Below, piece by piece: positions 1-13,700 of a stretch of 64,000 nucleotides of DNA. The position numbers were made by a program, and so were the translations under genes. Source of the DNA: Salvator merianae (Eukaryota > Chordata > Lepidosauria > Squamata > Teiidae). Each line of letters begins with the position of its first letter. The stretch's first letter is position 1. The notes under the pieces were generated by a model. It worked only from the letters and a program-made list of their open reading frames with translations. It had not been told where the DNA came from and did not search any database. The stretch is from positions 109,345,610-109,409,609 of the forward strand of contig QVOM02000034.1 in assembly GCA_003586115.2 (NCBI GenBank), given 5' to 3'.

Positions 1-847
1 CATCTTCAGTAGGCATTTGAAAGCTGTATAATTATAGGCATCTCATGAATCCCAAAGGAGAGGACATTGTACAAAATACAGAATGTCATCGCGTGATGGC
101 CCTCAAAATAGGCCCTTTCTGTGGTGGCCATTCTGTACTTTGCAGAGCCTGCAGCAGGACCTCTCCAGATGATCTCGAGTATCTTCCAGACTTAGGTGGA
201 ACAGTGCTCACTTTCTATTCCTCTTTTGAAGCAATTATTCTCACACACAGCTGTAGGTTCCCTGAATGCTTTGTCACTAGCCAGAGATAAAGAGTACAGG
301 CGTAGTTGGGTAAATAGCTATGTAACAGGACAGAATGCACAACATTTCTTTGATGTTTACAGCTATTGCATTACTGCAGAAATTTAATAATAAAGTAGAC
401 AAGATTGGTATGCCTTCTGATTTATCAAGCTTTGTCGTAAGGCATCTTTACTATGGCTACTTCTTTGTGGTGAATTTATTACAGCCTTCCTTGCTTAATT
501 TGCCAATATTTTAGGAAATAATATGGAGCTCAAAGCAACATTTTGTTACTGTTTGGGATTTTAATTTTCATTCTCCTCCTCCTTTATGAATTTTCTGATC
601 CAGAGCTCTGATAATTACTCATCTTTAGTAGGTTGATCTTGAGGTTCTCCCTGTAAGACCATTTCTTCTACAACTGCCTCTTATTTTACCTCAGACATTG
701 CAATTTTCACTTAGTCAGCTGATAACCTTTCTATTTGGCGAGAACGGTGCTGTTTTGCCTGTATAAGCAGCATACTGAATATCAGCAATGAAGAGGTTGA
801 TATTACTTTACTTTCCAGAAAGGACAAAAAAAACGATGAAAGACCAA

Positions 848-872
848 CACACACACACACACACACACACAC
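848..872. repeat. (CA)n microsatellite
   Basis: Uninterrupted CA dinucleotide run of about 12 units within the ARHGAP29 intron. Confidence 0.95.
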
Positions 873-1662
873 CGTTCAGGGTGATTGAACTGTTTCTGTT
901 TTTGTAACTGTTTCATATTTTGCAGCTTAAGAATGCAGAAAGTACCCCGTTGGATCAAATATGAACATAACAGCTTTTCCTGCCCATAACTGGTCTTTAG
1001 ACACATGTCTCCTTATTGCAGAGTTAGTCATATAGTCTTTGGAGCTAGTAGCCTTTGGTAGCTCTGTTCTCTGTGAATTTATATTCTGTTCCTTCAAATT
1101 ATTAAAATCTGCTTTAAAGAGATTATCAAGATGATAATTGATTAATGTATTTCATTGTTGGATATGATTCTGCAACCAGGGAGTACATCTAGCACTGAAA
1201 TATGGAGAGAGTGAGATATAATACTCATTTTTTAATCTTTTACAAATTGATCTTTGCTGTTAATGTTACTATAGCAAGAAACAAGTAATGTGTGCTGGAT
1301 CCATAGTCGTACTTGATAGTGACCCCCAACTAGGCATAGCAGTGTGTTGAGCACTCAATCTTTGGGAATGTGTATGATAAAATAATAGAGCAGTAAATGA
1401 CTTTTTAAAAAAACTTTTATTTATTGTTGGATATACAGAAATCAGTTAATTTATATAAATTTATATAAATCGATTTATATAAATTAGTATACGCCGTTTC
1501 CTTATTTCTTCTCCTCATTCTCCCTAAGAGACATAGTTCATGTGTGCATTCAGTTGGTTCCTGTATTACCAGTTCAATTTCTTTCATCAGTTGTTGCCAA
1601 CATTTCCTCTCATTCCCAGCACGTATGCATATAATCTCCTTTTACGTTACATCCATGCCAGC

Positions 1663-1680
1663 ATTTATTTATTTATTTAT

Positions 1681-1717
<37 letters not shown>

Positions 1718-1732
1718 GTGTGTGTGTGTGTA
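1663..1732. repeat. compound (TTTA)n(TA)n(CA)n(GT)n microsatellite
   Basis: TTTA units pass into TA, then into about 14 CA units, then turn into GT repeats at 1718. The CA/GT switch makes the run self-complementary. Confidence 0.93.
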
Positions 1733-1756
1733 TCCTATATAGGAGATCCTATATAT

Positions 1757-1793
1757 ATTTACAGCTCAGTTGTGATTTAACTGAGCTGTAAAT
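1757..1793. repeat. 15-bp perfect inverted repeat, 7-nt loop
   Basis: ATTTACAGCTCAGTT at 1757-1771 pairs perfectly with 1779-1793, the loop being gtgattt. It lies just downstream of the compound microsatellite in an intron. It may be a small foldback element remnant; no function is implied. Confidence 0.8.
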
Positions 1794-1934
1794 GACTTGA
1801 CCTATAAAGTTTTATATAAGCATATATCACAGACAGGTGCAGTCTGTTTTTTACTTCTGCTCCTTAACTTCTGCATGAGAAGAATGAAAATTTTGTAAGA
1901 AGCTTAATATAAAGGTTAAAGCCAATAACAACCA

Positions 1935-3245
1935 ACGTTTTTTTAAAAAAATTCTAATTTATACAGTACAAAAAAAAATATCTTGTAGCTACAATTCCTT
2001 TACTCTTGAGATACATTTAAATGCCCTTTCTCCCTCTTCCCTCCTCCGCCCCAGCCAGGATGCTAGTTCTTATATTCCATTTTCCATATTGGAGATGTTC
2101 TTACAGTTCCTTTGCCATTATGTTCCCCCTTTTCTCCTCAGCTAGGTCATTACGCTTCGCCAGATGATCATTGTAGGTGTTGTAATCAAGTATCCCATAT
2201 ACTTCAACTATCTTTTCCTTATGAAATCAAATAACATTTGTTCTGCTAAATATTTACACCATTCTTTTTAATTTTATTTCCTTAGGAGTTTCCAATTTTT
2301 TACAATAATTGCCTTTGCTGCCATTAATAATTGATGAACTATATACTGGTTCTTTTTTTGTACCTGTTGATCAAATTTATCCAGTGAACATATTTATTTT
2401 GTCCAAATAATTCTTGTATCTAGTGTCTTATTTATTTCCAAATCTTTTTCCAATACTTTTGTACCCACCATAAATGCATATATTTTCCCCTGCTATTACA
2501 ATTATCCCAACATTCCAAACTAAAATTTGGTATCATATGTGCTAATTGGCAAGGCATTCTATATCATTTATTAATAAATGTTATTTTTAATTCTTTAATT
2601 CTATTATGGTTTGTTTTCCAAATCCTCTGAATATGCTTCTTCACATTTTGGCATTCCGCATCCATATTCTGATTCCACTGTTGAAAAATAGATTCTTCTA
2701 ATCTACCTTTTTCAGACTTTGATAAATCCCTCCTCCCAGTCCGCTTTCCCTCTTTATTTTAGCCTCTATTATATTTTCAAATTTAGTATGCTGTCCCCTA
2801 ATCCCTGTTTTGACCTTAATTTCATTAATAAATTTCCAGATTCCCCAAATTTGTGTCCAATATGTCACTCCCAGGTCTTCTCTTAATTTTTCTTTACTTA
2901 CTGGAATTCCACTATTATCAAATAAATCTCCTAATTGTTTATAGCCCTTTTGTTTCGTCTTATTTAGTAGATCAATACCTATTATTTGATTTTTTTCATT
3001 TATAATTTTGATCAGGGTTTATTTAAGATATTCTGGTATCAACATTTTAATTAAAATTACGATCAGGCCTCTACAATTATCCTTACTTCTCTAATTTACT
3101 GAACAGGTCTAATTTATTTTTCAAATTATTCAAGTCATTTCCAACTCTAATAGTCTTTGGATATTGAATGAGTTGTAATAGTTTTCCAGATACGGTATAC
3201 CCCATCCTCCTTGCAGTTTGGCAAGGCAGCTTTTTTGACAACAAA
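1935..3245 (-). mobile_element. decayed L1-type LINE, 3' part of ORF2
   Basis: Read on the minus strand, broken frames give L1 ORF2 C-terminal signatures: KLQGGWGIPYLENYYNSF near 3170-3235 and MHLWWVQKYWKKIWK near 2430-2485. Several stops and frame changes interrupt it, so it is dead. A T-run near 1937 may be its poly(A) tail. Both ends are approximate. Confidence 0.8.
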
Positions 3246-4616
3246 AGAGGGGTTGTATAAAATTTCATCCTCTTCCTCCCTCTTTCACTCCTCTTCCTTT
3301 TATTCCTGTGCCTCTGAGGTTGGTTCAGGTGAAGGCTTCCGGTTGTGTTGCTGTTCTTTTCAGCTCCACAGATTTGAAAAAGGCATGTAGCTGCTGGGTC
3401 TTCTGTCACAGCCAGTTTGAAATATAACAGTGCAGCTCAGCAATCTATTGCTTCTGTGTCCACTGAAGTGATACCCCCCACCACCTTAACATGAAGGTCA
3501 AGACATTTTTTGAGCTTTTGATACACCCCATGCAGGCCTGGAGGCTGCCTGAGTCTCCCTCTCCAGAGGTCTGAACAAGATCCACTTGGCCCTGTTGCAG
3601 ATCATTTGGGTGGTCAAGAGCATCTTCTTCTGAGTCTGTTCCTCAGTCCAGCAGTTCAGAGCCTGTTCCATACTCAGAACTGACCTAAACATATATGTCA
3701 GTGAACCTCTGCGCACTCATAACCACTCGAAACCTAGGCTAAACTTAGGAAAACACACACACCCAGTGGTCCACTCTACTTTGCACACACATCCTGTCTG
3801 CGCTCAAACGCACCAAAAGCAGTCACCAAAACTCACCGAAATACACCAAATCAGAAGTCATTTTTCAAAAAACAGTTACACCAAGTGCCTTCCTCACTGC
3901 TAAAAGATGAGAGGAAAAATGGCTGCTGGGCCAGGAAGAATGCCCCAGCATGCTGAAGGCCTCACTTTTGACCTCTGCCTTTGTGGACAAAACACGTTAG
4001 GTGGATTTCAGAAGAGCATTGATAGATCCCTGGTCACAATTTGTAATTTGCACTATGGTGAATTCACGCGGGAAGATTTCTGCATTAGAGAAAGATGCAC
4101 TGTTCCTAAGTTCAAGCTCAATAATGCCCTTTGCACATCACTTGCTCTAAAATTTTAATTTACCACAACATAACAGCCTGCTGTTAAATTGCTTATGCAG
4201 AAATCACAACTAGTTTTGCTCCCACTGTAATACTTTGGGCAGAATTGCATGGTCCCCTTCTTCATATTGCTAGCTATTGAAACAAAAATAGCAGAGTTTG
4301 GGAGTGAAACTCCCTGGATCCAGAAGCAGAACAAAAGACTTACACACAACAAGCTGCATGAAATTTTTGCAAAGAGGACTCTGCTAGAAGTGAGCACCAT
4401 GCAATGTTTGCTCAAACAGCAGGGAAACAGCATATGATATAGTATGGCTGCAGTGTATTTTTTCTTCTCTGTACTGAACTTACATACAATAATGACATAA
4501 ACCTGACTGTAGCCTTAAGCATATAAAGCTTGGAAGAAAGGGATTATTTTTTTCATTTTATAATAAAAATACTGTCAGTGGGTATTTTCAAAGAGTTAAC
4601 TTCTTTTCCTTCACAG

Positions 4617-4780
4617 AGTTTTCAGTAAGCGATCAAACAATGTCCATGCATCACAAGGAAATTTATCGCAGTGCTCAGGAGATTTTGCTGTTCAGTCCCT
4701 AGAAGACATTGCAAGCCCGAACTGTCATCGCTCTCAAAAGATTGGAGAAAAAAGATCAGCAAGCAGCACAGATATCTCTG
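4617..4780 (+). CDS. ARHGAP29: ARHGAP29 exon (serine-rich linker, first exon in window)
   Basis: The acceptor follows ttccttcacag and the donor is gtaatc. It encodes VFSKRSNNVHASQGNLSQCS and continues to SASSTDISG. A second AG two bases on (start 4619) is an alternative acceptor, so the first base is uncertain. The exon ends in phase 1. It lies in the low-complexity linker between the F-BAR and C1 domains. Confidence 0.85.
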
Positions 4781-7700
4781 GTAATCCTATAACAGCTTTC
4801 TAAATCTGCTGCATTCTTAACTAGTCCGCTCGAAAAGGTCCCTATAATAACCCCTTACTTACACTCAAGTTCTAATGTTAATGAAATTTTCTTTTCTTTT
4901 ACTTTAGTTTGGGGTTTTAATGCTTTCAATTTCACCACTAATCATATTTCTAACAAAACAGATAAAGCATGAGCCAAACCCTAGTCAGTTTTTTCTTGCT
5001 AACAAATGAAGCTCAAGTCAAGTAGCAAATGTAGAAAATTGTTAAAATATTTGCATTTTAATCAACAGTTAAATGTTGAAATATGTCATCCAGTGTTTAG
5101 ATCTTTGCCTGGCTATTAATTACTGTGGTTATATTGGAGCCTGCAAATTCAGGATTCCAGAAATAACCTATGTGTCTATCAGTTGCTGGAGAACAGTAGT
5201 GGGAGAGGGCAGTTGTCTTCTTGTGAGATTCAGAAAGATCAACCTGGCCGTTGAATACAGATGCTACATTCAGTGGTCCTTTGATCAGATATAAAAGAGT
5301 TCATTTATTAATAATCAAATTCCATGTTTGTGCTTTTTTAAAAATAATTTGAAAACATATTGTTATGTATTTAAAATGTATTTAAAGCATTTTCTAAACC
5401 ACTTCCCTTTTAACATGTTTTGAAGTAGTTTAAAAAAAGTTAAAAGCAAGGTCAATGCAATATCAAAACAATTGTCAAGAACTATATTAAAAAAGCAAGA
5501 GGTTTGTGAAACAAGCAGAGAAAATTTGGAAATTGGCAACACTTTCAGATATCAGATGCTGTCTGATATTTATCATTTAGTACATCAAATTGTGTGGCAT
5601 ATTGTTGGCTTAAAAGGAAAATCTTGATGCAGTAGAAGAAAGAAAATATCTTGTTCATCCTTGCATCAGCTCCAACTTGTTTTGTTAGTTAGTTAGTTAG
5701 TTAATTAATTTAAAGTGTTCGAATACCTTTTACCCCATACAAGTACTGAAGTGGTTTTATTTTACGTACAGCTGGAACTGTGGGTTATGCAAACACAGAG
5801 CTTTGGATTGTTCCTAATTTTTATGCATCCTCTAAAAGTAATTTTGGAGGAATGTGAAAAACAAAGGTGGTCTTAAAAATAATTGAAACAAGTGTTTATG
5901 AACAACTTTTTTATTGGGGTGAAATTCTGAAGTTGATAAACGTCAGTCAGTAAACTTAACCCTTTTATTCTTAAAGTTGGGCGAGGGCCACCACCATTCA
6001 GATCCTGGTCCGTCGGTAACCAAAGTGGAGGAATGTGCAGTGACTCTGAAAGCGCAGGTGGAAGCAGTGAATCACGATCTGTAGACTCTCCATCTGCAAG
6101 CCCAGGTACTGATAGCATTAATCTCCAAACTGTAGTCCTTGTATCAAAATTGAACTGTGATGCTTTTATGGAAATGAACTGAATTGGTGGTGGTGGTGGT
6201 GGTGGTGGTGGTGGTTTTTAAAAAGAATCTAAAATGCTTTGTTGCTTTTCCAGGCGATTTTAAAAGACGACTTCCCCGAACTCCATCTACTGGTACCATG
6301 TCATCTGCAGATGACCTTGATGAGAGAGAACCACCCTCACCTTCAGACTGTGGTAATGTACCTTGGAGTCTGAAGCTTAATTCATAATTTGTCATAAGTA
6401 GGCTTCAGTTAAAAAAGGCAGGAGGCAGATAAGATAATTGGAATGTTTGCCTTGTCAGATCAAAGTAATAGATTAGTGTGTCTTCTCAGATTAACATGCA
6501 CTAGGAACGAGAACTCTCTTCTTCAGTTTAGGCAAATTAAGGCTTAAGTGATCAGCCATAATGCTAATGCATTTGCTGAACACCTGTTTGACAGCGGAGT
6601 GGAAAGAAGTAAGCTCTCTTCTAATTTGGGTAAGGACATGGCAGGAGACTTCAGAGGTTACATTATGTATGAATGTGTAAAAACGCATGAATTGATTAAA
6701 GATAGCCTATTCAAAAGAATTACAGGACTTCACAATTATTATTTGATCCGCCAAAGGCTTCAGACTTCTATATATTTAGTTCTGATTATAGACTCATGCC
6801 CAGACCTTACTGCAGAATAAGCAAGTGGAAGTGTGCAATATGTGGACATAGGAATGCATATGGGTGTACACATATGTGCTAAAATTTCTTTAAATACATT
6901 ACAATATGCAAACAAATCAACTCAATGCAAATGCTATATATAAGTGAAAGGGATTTATCTACATATGTATGATTCAGCTGCTTGTCTGTGTGGGGGTATG
7001 GCCTGTGGCTTTAGAAACCAGCAGGGAAGAGAGTAGAAGGGGAGAGAAGGAGCATGTGAAAAAGGAAAATGAGAAAGTTATTGTAGTAGATATGAGTGTT
7101 GTTTGAAGCTTATCCTTCCAAACCATCCTAAGTTCAAAGTACTTGAAAAATGCTTTGGGAACTTGGCACAGTATTTCCCTCCATTGCACCAAGCTATTGT
7201 TGCTCAGTAGTTCGGCAGTTTAGAGGCTGCTGAACCTCCAGACTGCTGAATCATCAAAGCAGGGAAACAGTGGTTTGGTGCAAAGTTGGAGAGAGTGCAC
7301 AAAGCTTCAAATGTATTTGCATGCATTTTGAGCAGCCAAAGCACTCCAAACTGGGGGCATTTGGAGAGTTTCGTTCCAAACTAGCACATACTGCTACAGG
7401 CTAGAGTGGGACATAGAGAACAGAAGGCCTGTGTAGATCCTTAAGCCAACAATGAGACAATCTGGTATAAGCCTGAGATTTAATGAAAAAAATATTATTA
7501 AGACAGGTTAACTTGAAGTCATTCAGACACAGATGTGCTTAGAGTCCACTGGGGAGTAAATACAAGTAAAGAGAAATGGGAATGAAGTAAATTTCAGGAA
7601 GGAAATGAAGAATGAAAAGGGAAGAGAAACACTGTACAAAGGGGTAATGTTTGATAGGAGCCAAGGAGGCTCACATAGCCAAAAAAGAGAACATAAACAA

Positions 7701-10700
7701 AACTGTAAACAAAGCACAGGTGCAACGAGGGAAAAGGGGGAAGCGAAACAGTACAGGAGGCGGTGATGGTGTTTGTTTCGTTTGACATGCAGCCGTCAAC
7801 AAAAAATAGACCCAACAAGCAGTTGGCGTGGGCAGACAGAATGGCAAGGAGCTGGTTAGATGGGCATTAAGGTGAAGCTGGGAGGGAAGCTGATGGCACA
7901 GGGAAAGTCTTGATGGCGCCCTGGAAGTAAGAAGAGCAGATAAAGAGGAAGGCAGCAGCAGGAGGATAGCTGGTGGAAGGCAAAGAGGAAGATGACAGCA
8001 CAAAGGACTTTCTGAAAGGTTGTATGAGGGAGGCAAGGAGGAAGGCATGAGGCAGAAGGGGGCTTCATCCCCACTACAAAGGACCAAGTTCCACAACCAG
8101 GGTTAGTACTCAGTTCAAAATACTTGTAGCTGCCGTTTTATAATGTCAGGGTGTAGCAGAGAAGAAACCTCTGAGCTCCTTGTTTTTTTCTTTACCTGCC
8201 TTGATTTTGTGTGAAGGGAGAACATTTTGTGGTCTGAAATGTTACAAGTCTTTCTTAGATGGCTTTCTGAACGTGCAGGATAATTTTAACTGTAATCTAA
8301 TAAAGACAGCTACAGTTGTGAGAGAAAGTTCCAGAACCCTTTGGAGTTACCTGGATTTCCATAGGTTTCTTTGTCTAAATCATAATAATAAGTAAAGATC
8401 GCTCCATCATCATCAGTAGTAGTAGTATCGTTATTAGGACATTTGTCGTGACACTTTTTATAGCATATTGAAGAGCTAACCGTAAAACTTTGTACTCTAA
8501 GGTTTAAATGATCTAGCCTCTGAAATTGCCAGTTCACCTGGGCCTTTTCGAAACACGATTCTGTCCAAGGCAGCCCAGACACATAAACTGCGGAAACTGA
8601 GGGCTCCGTCTAAATGCAGAGAATGTGATAGTCTGGTGGTATTTCACGGAGCGGAATGTGAGGAGGTAAGACTTCCATCCAATTTTTCACTTCATTATAG
8701 ACTTGCAGAAGAGCTGGTTGCTGAAGTTTTCCATCCATGGGATTATTCACCCTGAAACCTGCTGCAAAAGCTAGAGCTGCCACTATATGCGGTAGCCTGG
8801 TTGTTGAGTGGGAGCACCGTGCTGTCAGCAATAACACCTATGCTTAAGCATTTGTACTGGGTGCAGGTTAGTTCCTGGATCTAGTTCAGTGATTTGTGCT
8901 TGGCATATAAGGGCTCTAAACAACTTGAGGCCAGGGTTCTTGACAGAGGGCCTCTCCTCTATAGAACTGTAAGATTGCTAAGATCAACTGGAGAGATTTT
9001 GCTGTAGTTCTCTCAAGCTCATGAGTGTGGCTTTATGGTTACTCACTGTTGAGCCACCTTTGTAGTGACACGTATCTTTTGGAATGTTCTTTTGTCTAAC
9101 ATCCATGAGGATCCTTACTAACTTTTGAAGATATTTTCCTTCACCCTCACCTTCCCAGTGTGACTGGTTCTTTCCCACACACTGTTTTTAATGGTTATTG
9201 ATTATTTTAATTGTACTGTATTTTATTTTAATTAATTTTTTTTTGTTTGCAAATTCCTTCAGGATCCCAAGATGGGAAGTGGTAGAAAAAATATTTTAAA
9301 TAAATATTCTTGGTACCACGTAACATAAAATGCTTTTCACATTAGACAGTGCAAGATTGCTGCTGAACACGAAAGTTTCCTGCCCCATTTCTTGGGGCTG
9401 GGGAGCAAATGGTGTACCAATTTGTTTTCACAATAATATTCACAATATATTTTATCTTTAACTGTTAGTTTGCGTAGGGGGCCAAAAAAAACATACTTCT
9501 CTTAGGATTTAATGACACAAATTACCACGCTGCATATTAGATGGGTTGTTCATTTTTGGATTTTACAGATTTGTGGAATTAATGATTAATCTAAGGAGAT
9601 TCTCCAGGAACATAAATAAATAATTGTAGAAAGGAGGAAATCATATATGAAATACAAGACAAAGTCTGTTGGAGCTGAAATCTTGACAGATTTAAGATTT
9701 CCTGGACGTAATTGGTCCCTCTGTTTATTGCTGTGATTAACCTCATATACTTGAATTCTTATTCATATTTGCCTGCTTGGAGGTAGATAACCTCCCTAGG
9801 GTTAAAACTATTTTAAAAATCACCTTGGAAGAGAGGTTTTTAGTATTGGATTGCACCAAGTAGTTTCCTAGAAACTAACCCAAAAAGGAGGATATTAACC
9901 CTTTGTTAATTTAACTCCTAACTTTGAAAAGAATACATTCTATTCTCCGGAACAATTCTAAATTTGCCAAGAAAGTGTTAAATTGCTCTCAAAAGGTATA
10001 TTGCTCAAAGAAATATAAATCCTTATTCGTGATGGCTTCAAAAAGTGATTCTGCTGAGCCAATTGTTTATGGAGTCTGTTTATCTACATATGAATAAGCT
10101 GTTAGCTCTCAGATAAGCTAATGAGGCACCTGTGGATGCACCCAGATCTTGCAAAGAATATAAATATTCTTTGATGTTTAGTTCCCTCCTAATATAGTCC
10201 TACTACAATGGAGGGGTTGTGCTTTTTGTTTTTATTTAGTAATAGTTTTCCTGCTTTAATCTATGTTTTATTCTGCTTATTTTATCAAACGCTGTGGATC
10301 TTCTGATAAAAGGTAGGATGCAAATGTTTGTGAAAGATGTGGATATCCCTATGTCAAAAAGTATCTTGATTAGTTCCATGTTTCAGGAAACTTTGTGAGT
10401 CTATTCAAATGTATTGTAATAACATCTGTCTTTTCTGAACTTCCTGTTGTAAGGTCTCATGAACTGTCAAAATGCATTTGCTCTCCTTGATCTTTGAAAT
10501 AAGTTTGAGTGCTTTTTCATTTTTGCTTTGTTCTAGTGTTCACTTGCCTGCCACAAAAAGTGCTTGGAGACTCTAGCTATTCAATGTGGGCACAAAAAGC
10601 TTCATGGAAGGCTTCATTTATTTGGAGTAGAGTTTACTCAAGCTGCCAAAAACGCCCCTGATGGTATCCCCTTCATAATAAAAAAATGTACCTCTGAAAT

Positions 10701-13700
10701 TGAAAGTAGAGCACTAAATGTAAAGGTAAAGCCTTTTCAACTTGTCTTTTTGAAATTGCATATTTGCACTTTAATTTTGTAATTACTTACAGTTTCTCTT
10801 TGTACATAAGGGTATATACCGCGTGAATGGAGCCAAATCTAGAGTTGAAAAGCTTTGCCAGGCATTTGAAAATGGAAAGGACTTGGTGGAGTTATCTGAG
10901 CTTCATGCACATGATATAAGTAATGTTCTTAAATTATATCTCCGCCAGGTAAGTGTGCATAACACCTTTGTCACTTTGGCTGTCAGTTTAGGCTTTCTGA
11001 ACAGTAGGCTTAAGTGTACTTGTTTGTACTTTGTACTGGTGTCTTAATATTCAGAAGTATGAGGAGGTTTCATCCTCTAAACTCATGTTTGATACCAGGT
11101 ATGGGAAAAAGGCAGTTTGAGCACTCTACAGTATGTGAGCAGTCCACATGTGGGGAGCTACTATGTGGGAAGGGTTTAGGGTGGGTGGAAATCATATCCC
11201 TGAACTTTAGTACATATCACCTTAATGCATACCTGCAAATTAGTTTTAAGTTTTTAAGAGCCTCAGTAGTATTTTAATAGCAAAGCATTACCTTTACAGT
11301 GAAAACCTGAAGGTAACACAGGAGTCCTAAATGCTGCAGTATTGCTGGAAATTAAGCAAGAGTTGACCTGACAGTTTGTTTTGATGGAAGATCACTGAAA
11401 CACCCATATTAAATGCAAATTTAACAAATACTCAAAAAGAGAGGGAAAAAAAAATGGAATGAGGTTAAATGTAGAGCCTTCCATTTCCTGTGTTCCTAAC
11501 AATTTACGAGTGTTTGGGGACCTCCTTATAAAGAAACCTGAGTCTTGTTTCATTTGTGCTTACATGTAAGCAAGAGATTCATAACTTCTGTGAAATTGTC
11601 TTAACCTTTATTTATTGTGCTACCAAAACAAAATTCATTAAAATAAGGCAGCAAATCTTGAGTGCTAATGGACTGGAGAAGATTATATTGAATGCCTGAG
11701 ATGGTAATTCAGAGTGACCTTCACCACCCAAGAAGAATACTAATCCTTCAGAAAATATCCCTTAGGAGGCAGTTGTAATAGCTTGAAGTCTTATCTTCCC
11801 TCCCCCTTCTCAGTGGAATCTGTTCTTTGACACCTTGTACGGTCACAAGCGATACCTCAATTCCTGACTAGAAAGCAGGAGTGCTATATGGGCAAATCCA
11901 GTATAATCTCTGATGAGGTTTTTAAAAAATCCTGAATTACCCAGGGAGGCCAGGTTTAATTATATCCTAGTTAAATTAAGCAGCCTGTACCCAAAATATA
12001 GGAGATGGGAAAACAGAGAAAATGCATGATTTAAGAATATTATCTGTCTGTGAGATTTGGCAGATATGTGGAAGAAGAGGTTTTGCAGTCTCTCTGATTA
12101 ATATCAGAATTCTAAGGTTTTCTACAGAAGTTTGACGATGCTTCTTAGGAAAACTTAAATATCTGGGAGACTAGGATTCATACTTAGAAGCAGTAGGTGG
12201 TTTCTAGTTTTCTATCACTAGTCCAAATTTGTACTGACTTGGTCATTCTGAATTAATACTGCATTTTGGTACTACTGGTAGTCATTAAAGAGGTGCTCAC
12301 AAAACACACTGAAATAACTAAATAACTCCTCTATAGATTTATGTGGATATTTGAGAAAGGGAATAATTGGGTCAACTTTTCAAAGCAGTACTGAAATACT
12401 GGGGTAGCAAATTCCATGACAAATGGGCAAAAATAGAGGAGGGGCCATTGACCTTCCCCTTTCATCTGAAGTAAAAATACCATTATTAGGCATTCTTAGG
12501 ATCACTCTAAGCTAAGCTAGGTTCAGAAAGGTGGTAGGCTCATAGCTATCCTCTGAATGGTCTATCCGTTAAATACTCAATGATTTTGTGTTCTTTGGGT
12601 TAATCCTGTCATTTGAAAATGGAATTAAAGTCTTTCAGGGTTTTTTTTAAAACAAGAAATTAATGTAAGAAATATCACTTTGTATAAAGAAGCCACTAAT
12701 ATCTGTTTATAGAGTTTATAGAGTTGCTGTTTCTGTACCGTCTTTTGTATGAAGTATTAGTGCGCAGATTCCAAATTTAACAATTCTGTTAGCAATTTGG
12801 GCATCTTATTTTATCACAAAATACTACCTGGCTTGCTTGCAGTCTGCTAATTATGTGGAGGCTGGGTGTCTTCAGGAAGAATAAGATTTCAAATGCAAAA
12901 AGAGGAACTAGACTAGACAGTAGCATTTGATAGGAAGGAAATGAACTGAATTGAGCTAAAGCTGCAGACTGAAATTTGTGATGTTCTTTCTCTCAGCTCC
13001 CTGAACCTTTGATTTTATTTCGACTTTATAATGAATTCATTGGACTTGCAAAGGAGAGCCAGAACATTAATGAGGAGCTGGATATGAAACAGACGAGCCC
13101 TAGATCAAAAAAAAGGCAGTCAGTTTGTATTGAACTAAATAGAATTATTCTTAAAATCAAAGATCTGCTGAAACTGCTGCCTGCTCCAAACTATAATACA
13201 CTTCAGTTTCTTTTAGGTCATCTACACAGGTAAGGGTGCGTCAATTCACTCTAATTCAGAAATTAAAGCATATACTCTTGTGTTAACTTTGCCATTCTAT
13301 TTGGAATCTCCTGAGCATTTTCAAGTTCCCTAGTCACCGCTTATGTCAGAGAAAGAATTGAAAGTTTGGTGTCATTTACCTTCATGTTGCCTCAAGTCAC
13401 AGTTTCTCTATTGGTCATTTCAGCTAACTGAACTATGCAGAAGTGGTTTGGCAAGTCCAAACCAGCTCATTGTGCCTCAGTGGTCTTGGTATGACATAGT
13501 GGTAGATGCTGCCTCGCCTTCTATTCTGTCTGCAGCACAGTATACAACTGGGGACCAAAACATGCAGTGATTTAGTGAGGATTGCTCTACTGAAGCACAT
13601 GCCTAATTTCCATGTTTCTTGTAGAGAGTGCTGCTTTTGTTCACTAGTTCACTAGTGTTGACTATCTTGATATAATTGGGCTGTTTCTATTACGTTGGCA

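Larger units (their letters stand above)
1..4616. other. ARHGAP29 intronic region without recognised exon
   Basis: AT-rich sequence with a (CA)n tract at 848-872, a compound microsatellite near 1663-1732, a 15-bp inverted repeat at 1757-1793 and an antisense L1 remnant at 1935-3245. The stretch 3250-4600 looks like ordinary intron; short open frames there match nothing I recognise. Confidence 0.6.

Noticed and set aside
7..872. CRISPR-like or tRNA structures among the microsatellites
   Set aside because: The regular repeats are mono-, di- and tetranucleotide runs without spacers, and no cloverleaf could be drawn.
3083..3409. Minus-strand frame of 108 codons near the L1 remnant
   Set aside because: Its C-terminal half is the L1 region read in a shifted frame; the neighbouring frame gives the true L1 signature GWGIPYLENYYNSF.
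3907..4158. Possible small gene or additional ARHGAP29 exon
   Set aside because: No splice sites fit, and the product does not resemble the F-BAR or linker region.
7671..8096. Minus-strand frame of 141 codons rich in Ser, Leu and Pro
   Set aside because: It results from the purine-rich + strand of an ARHGAP29 intron; the composition is biased and no domain is visible.
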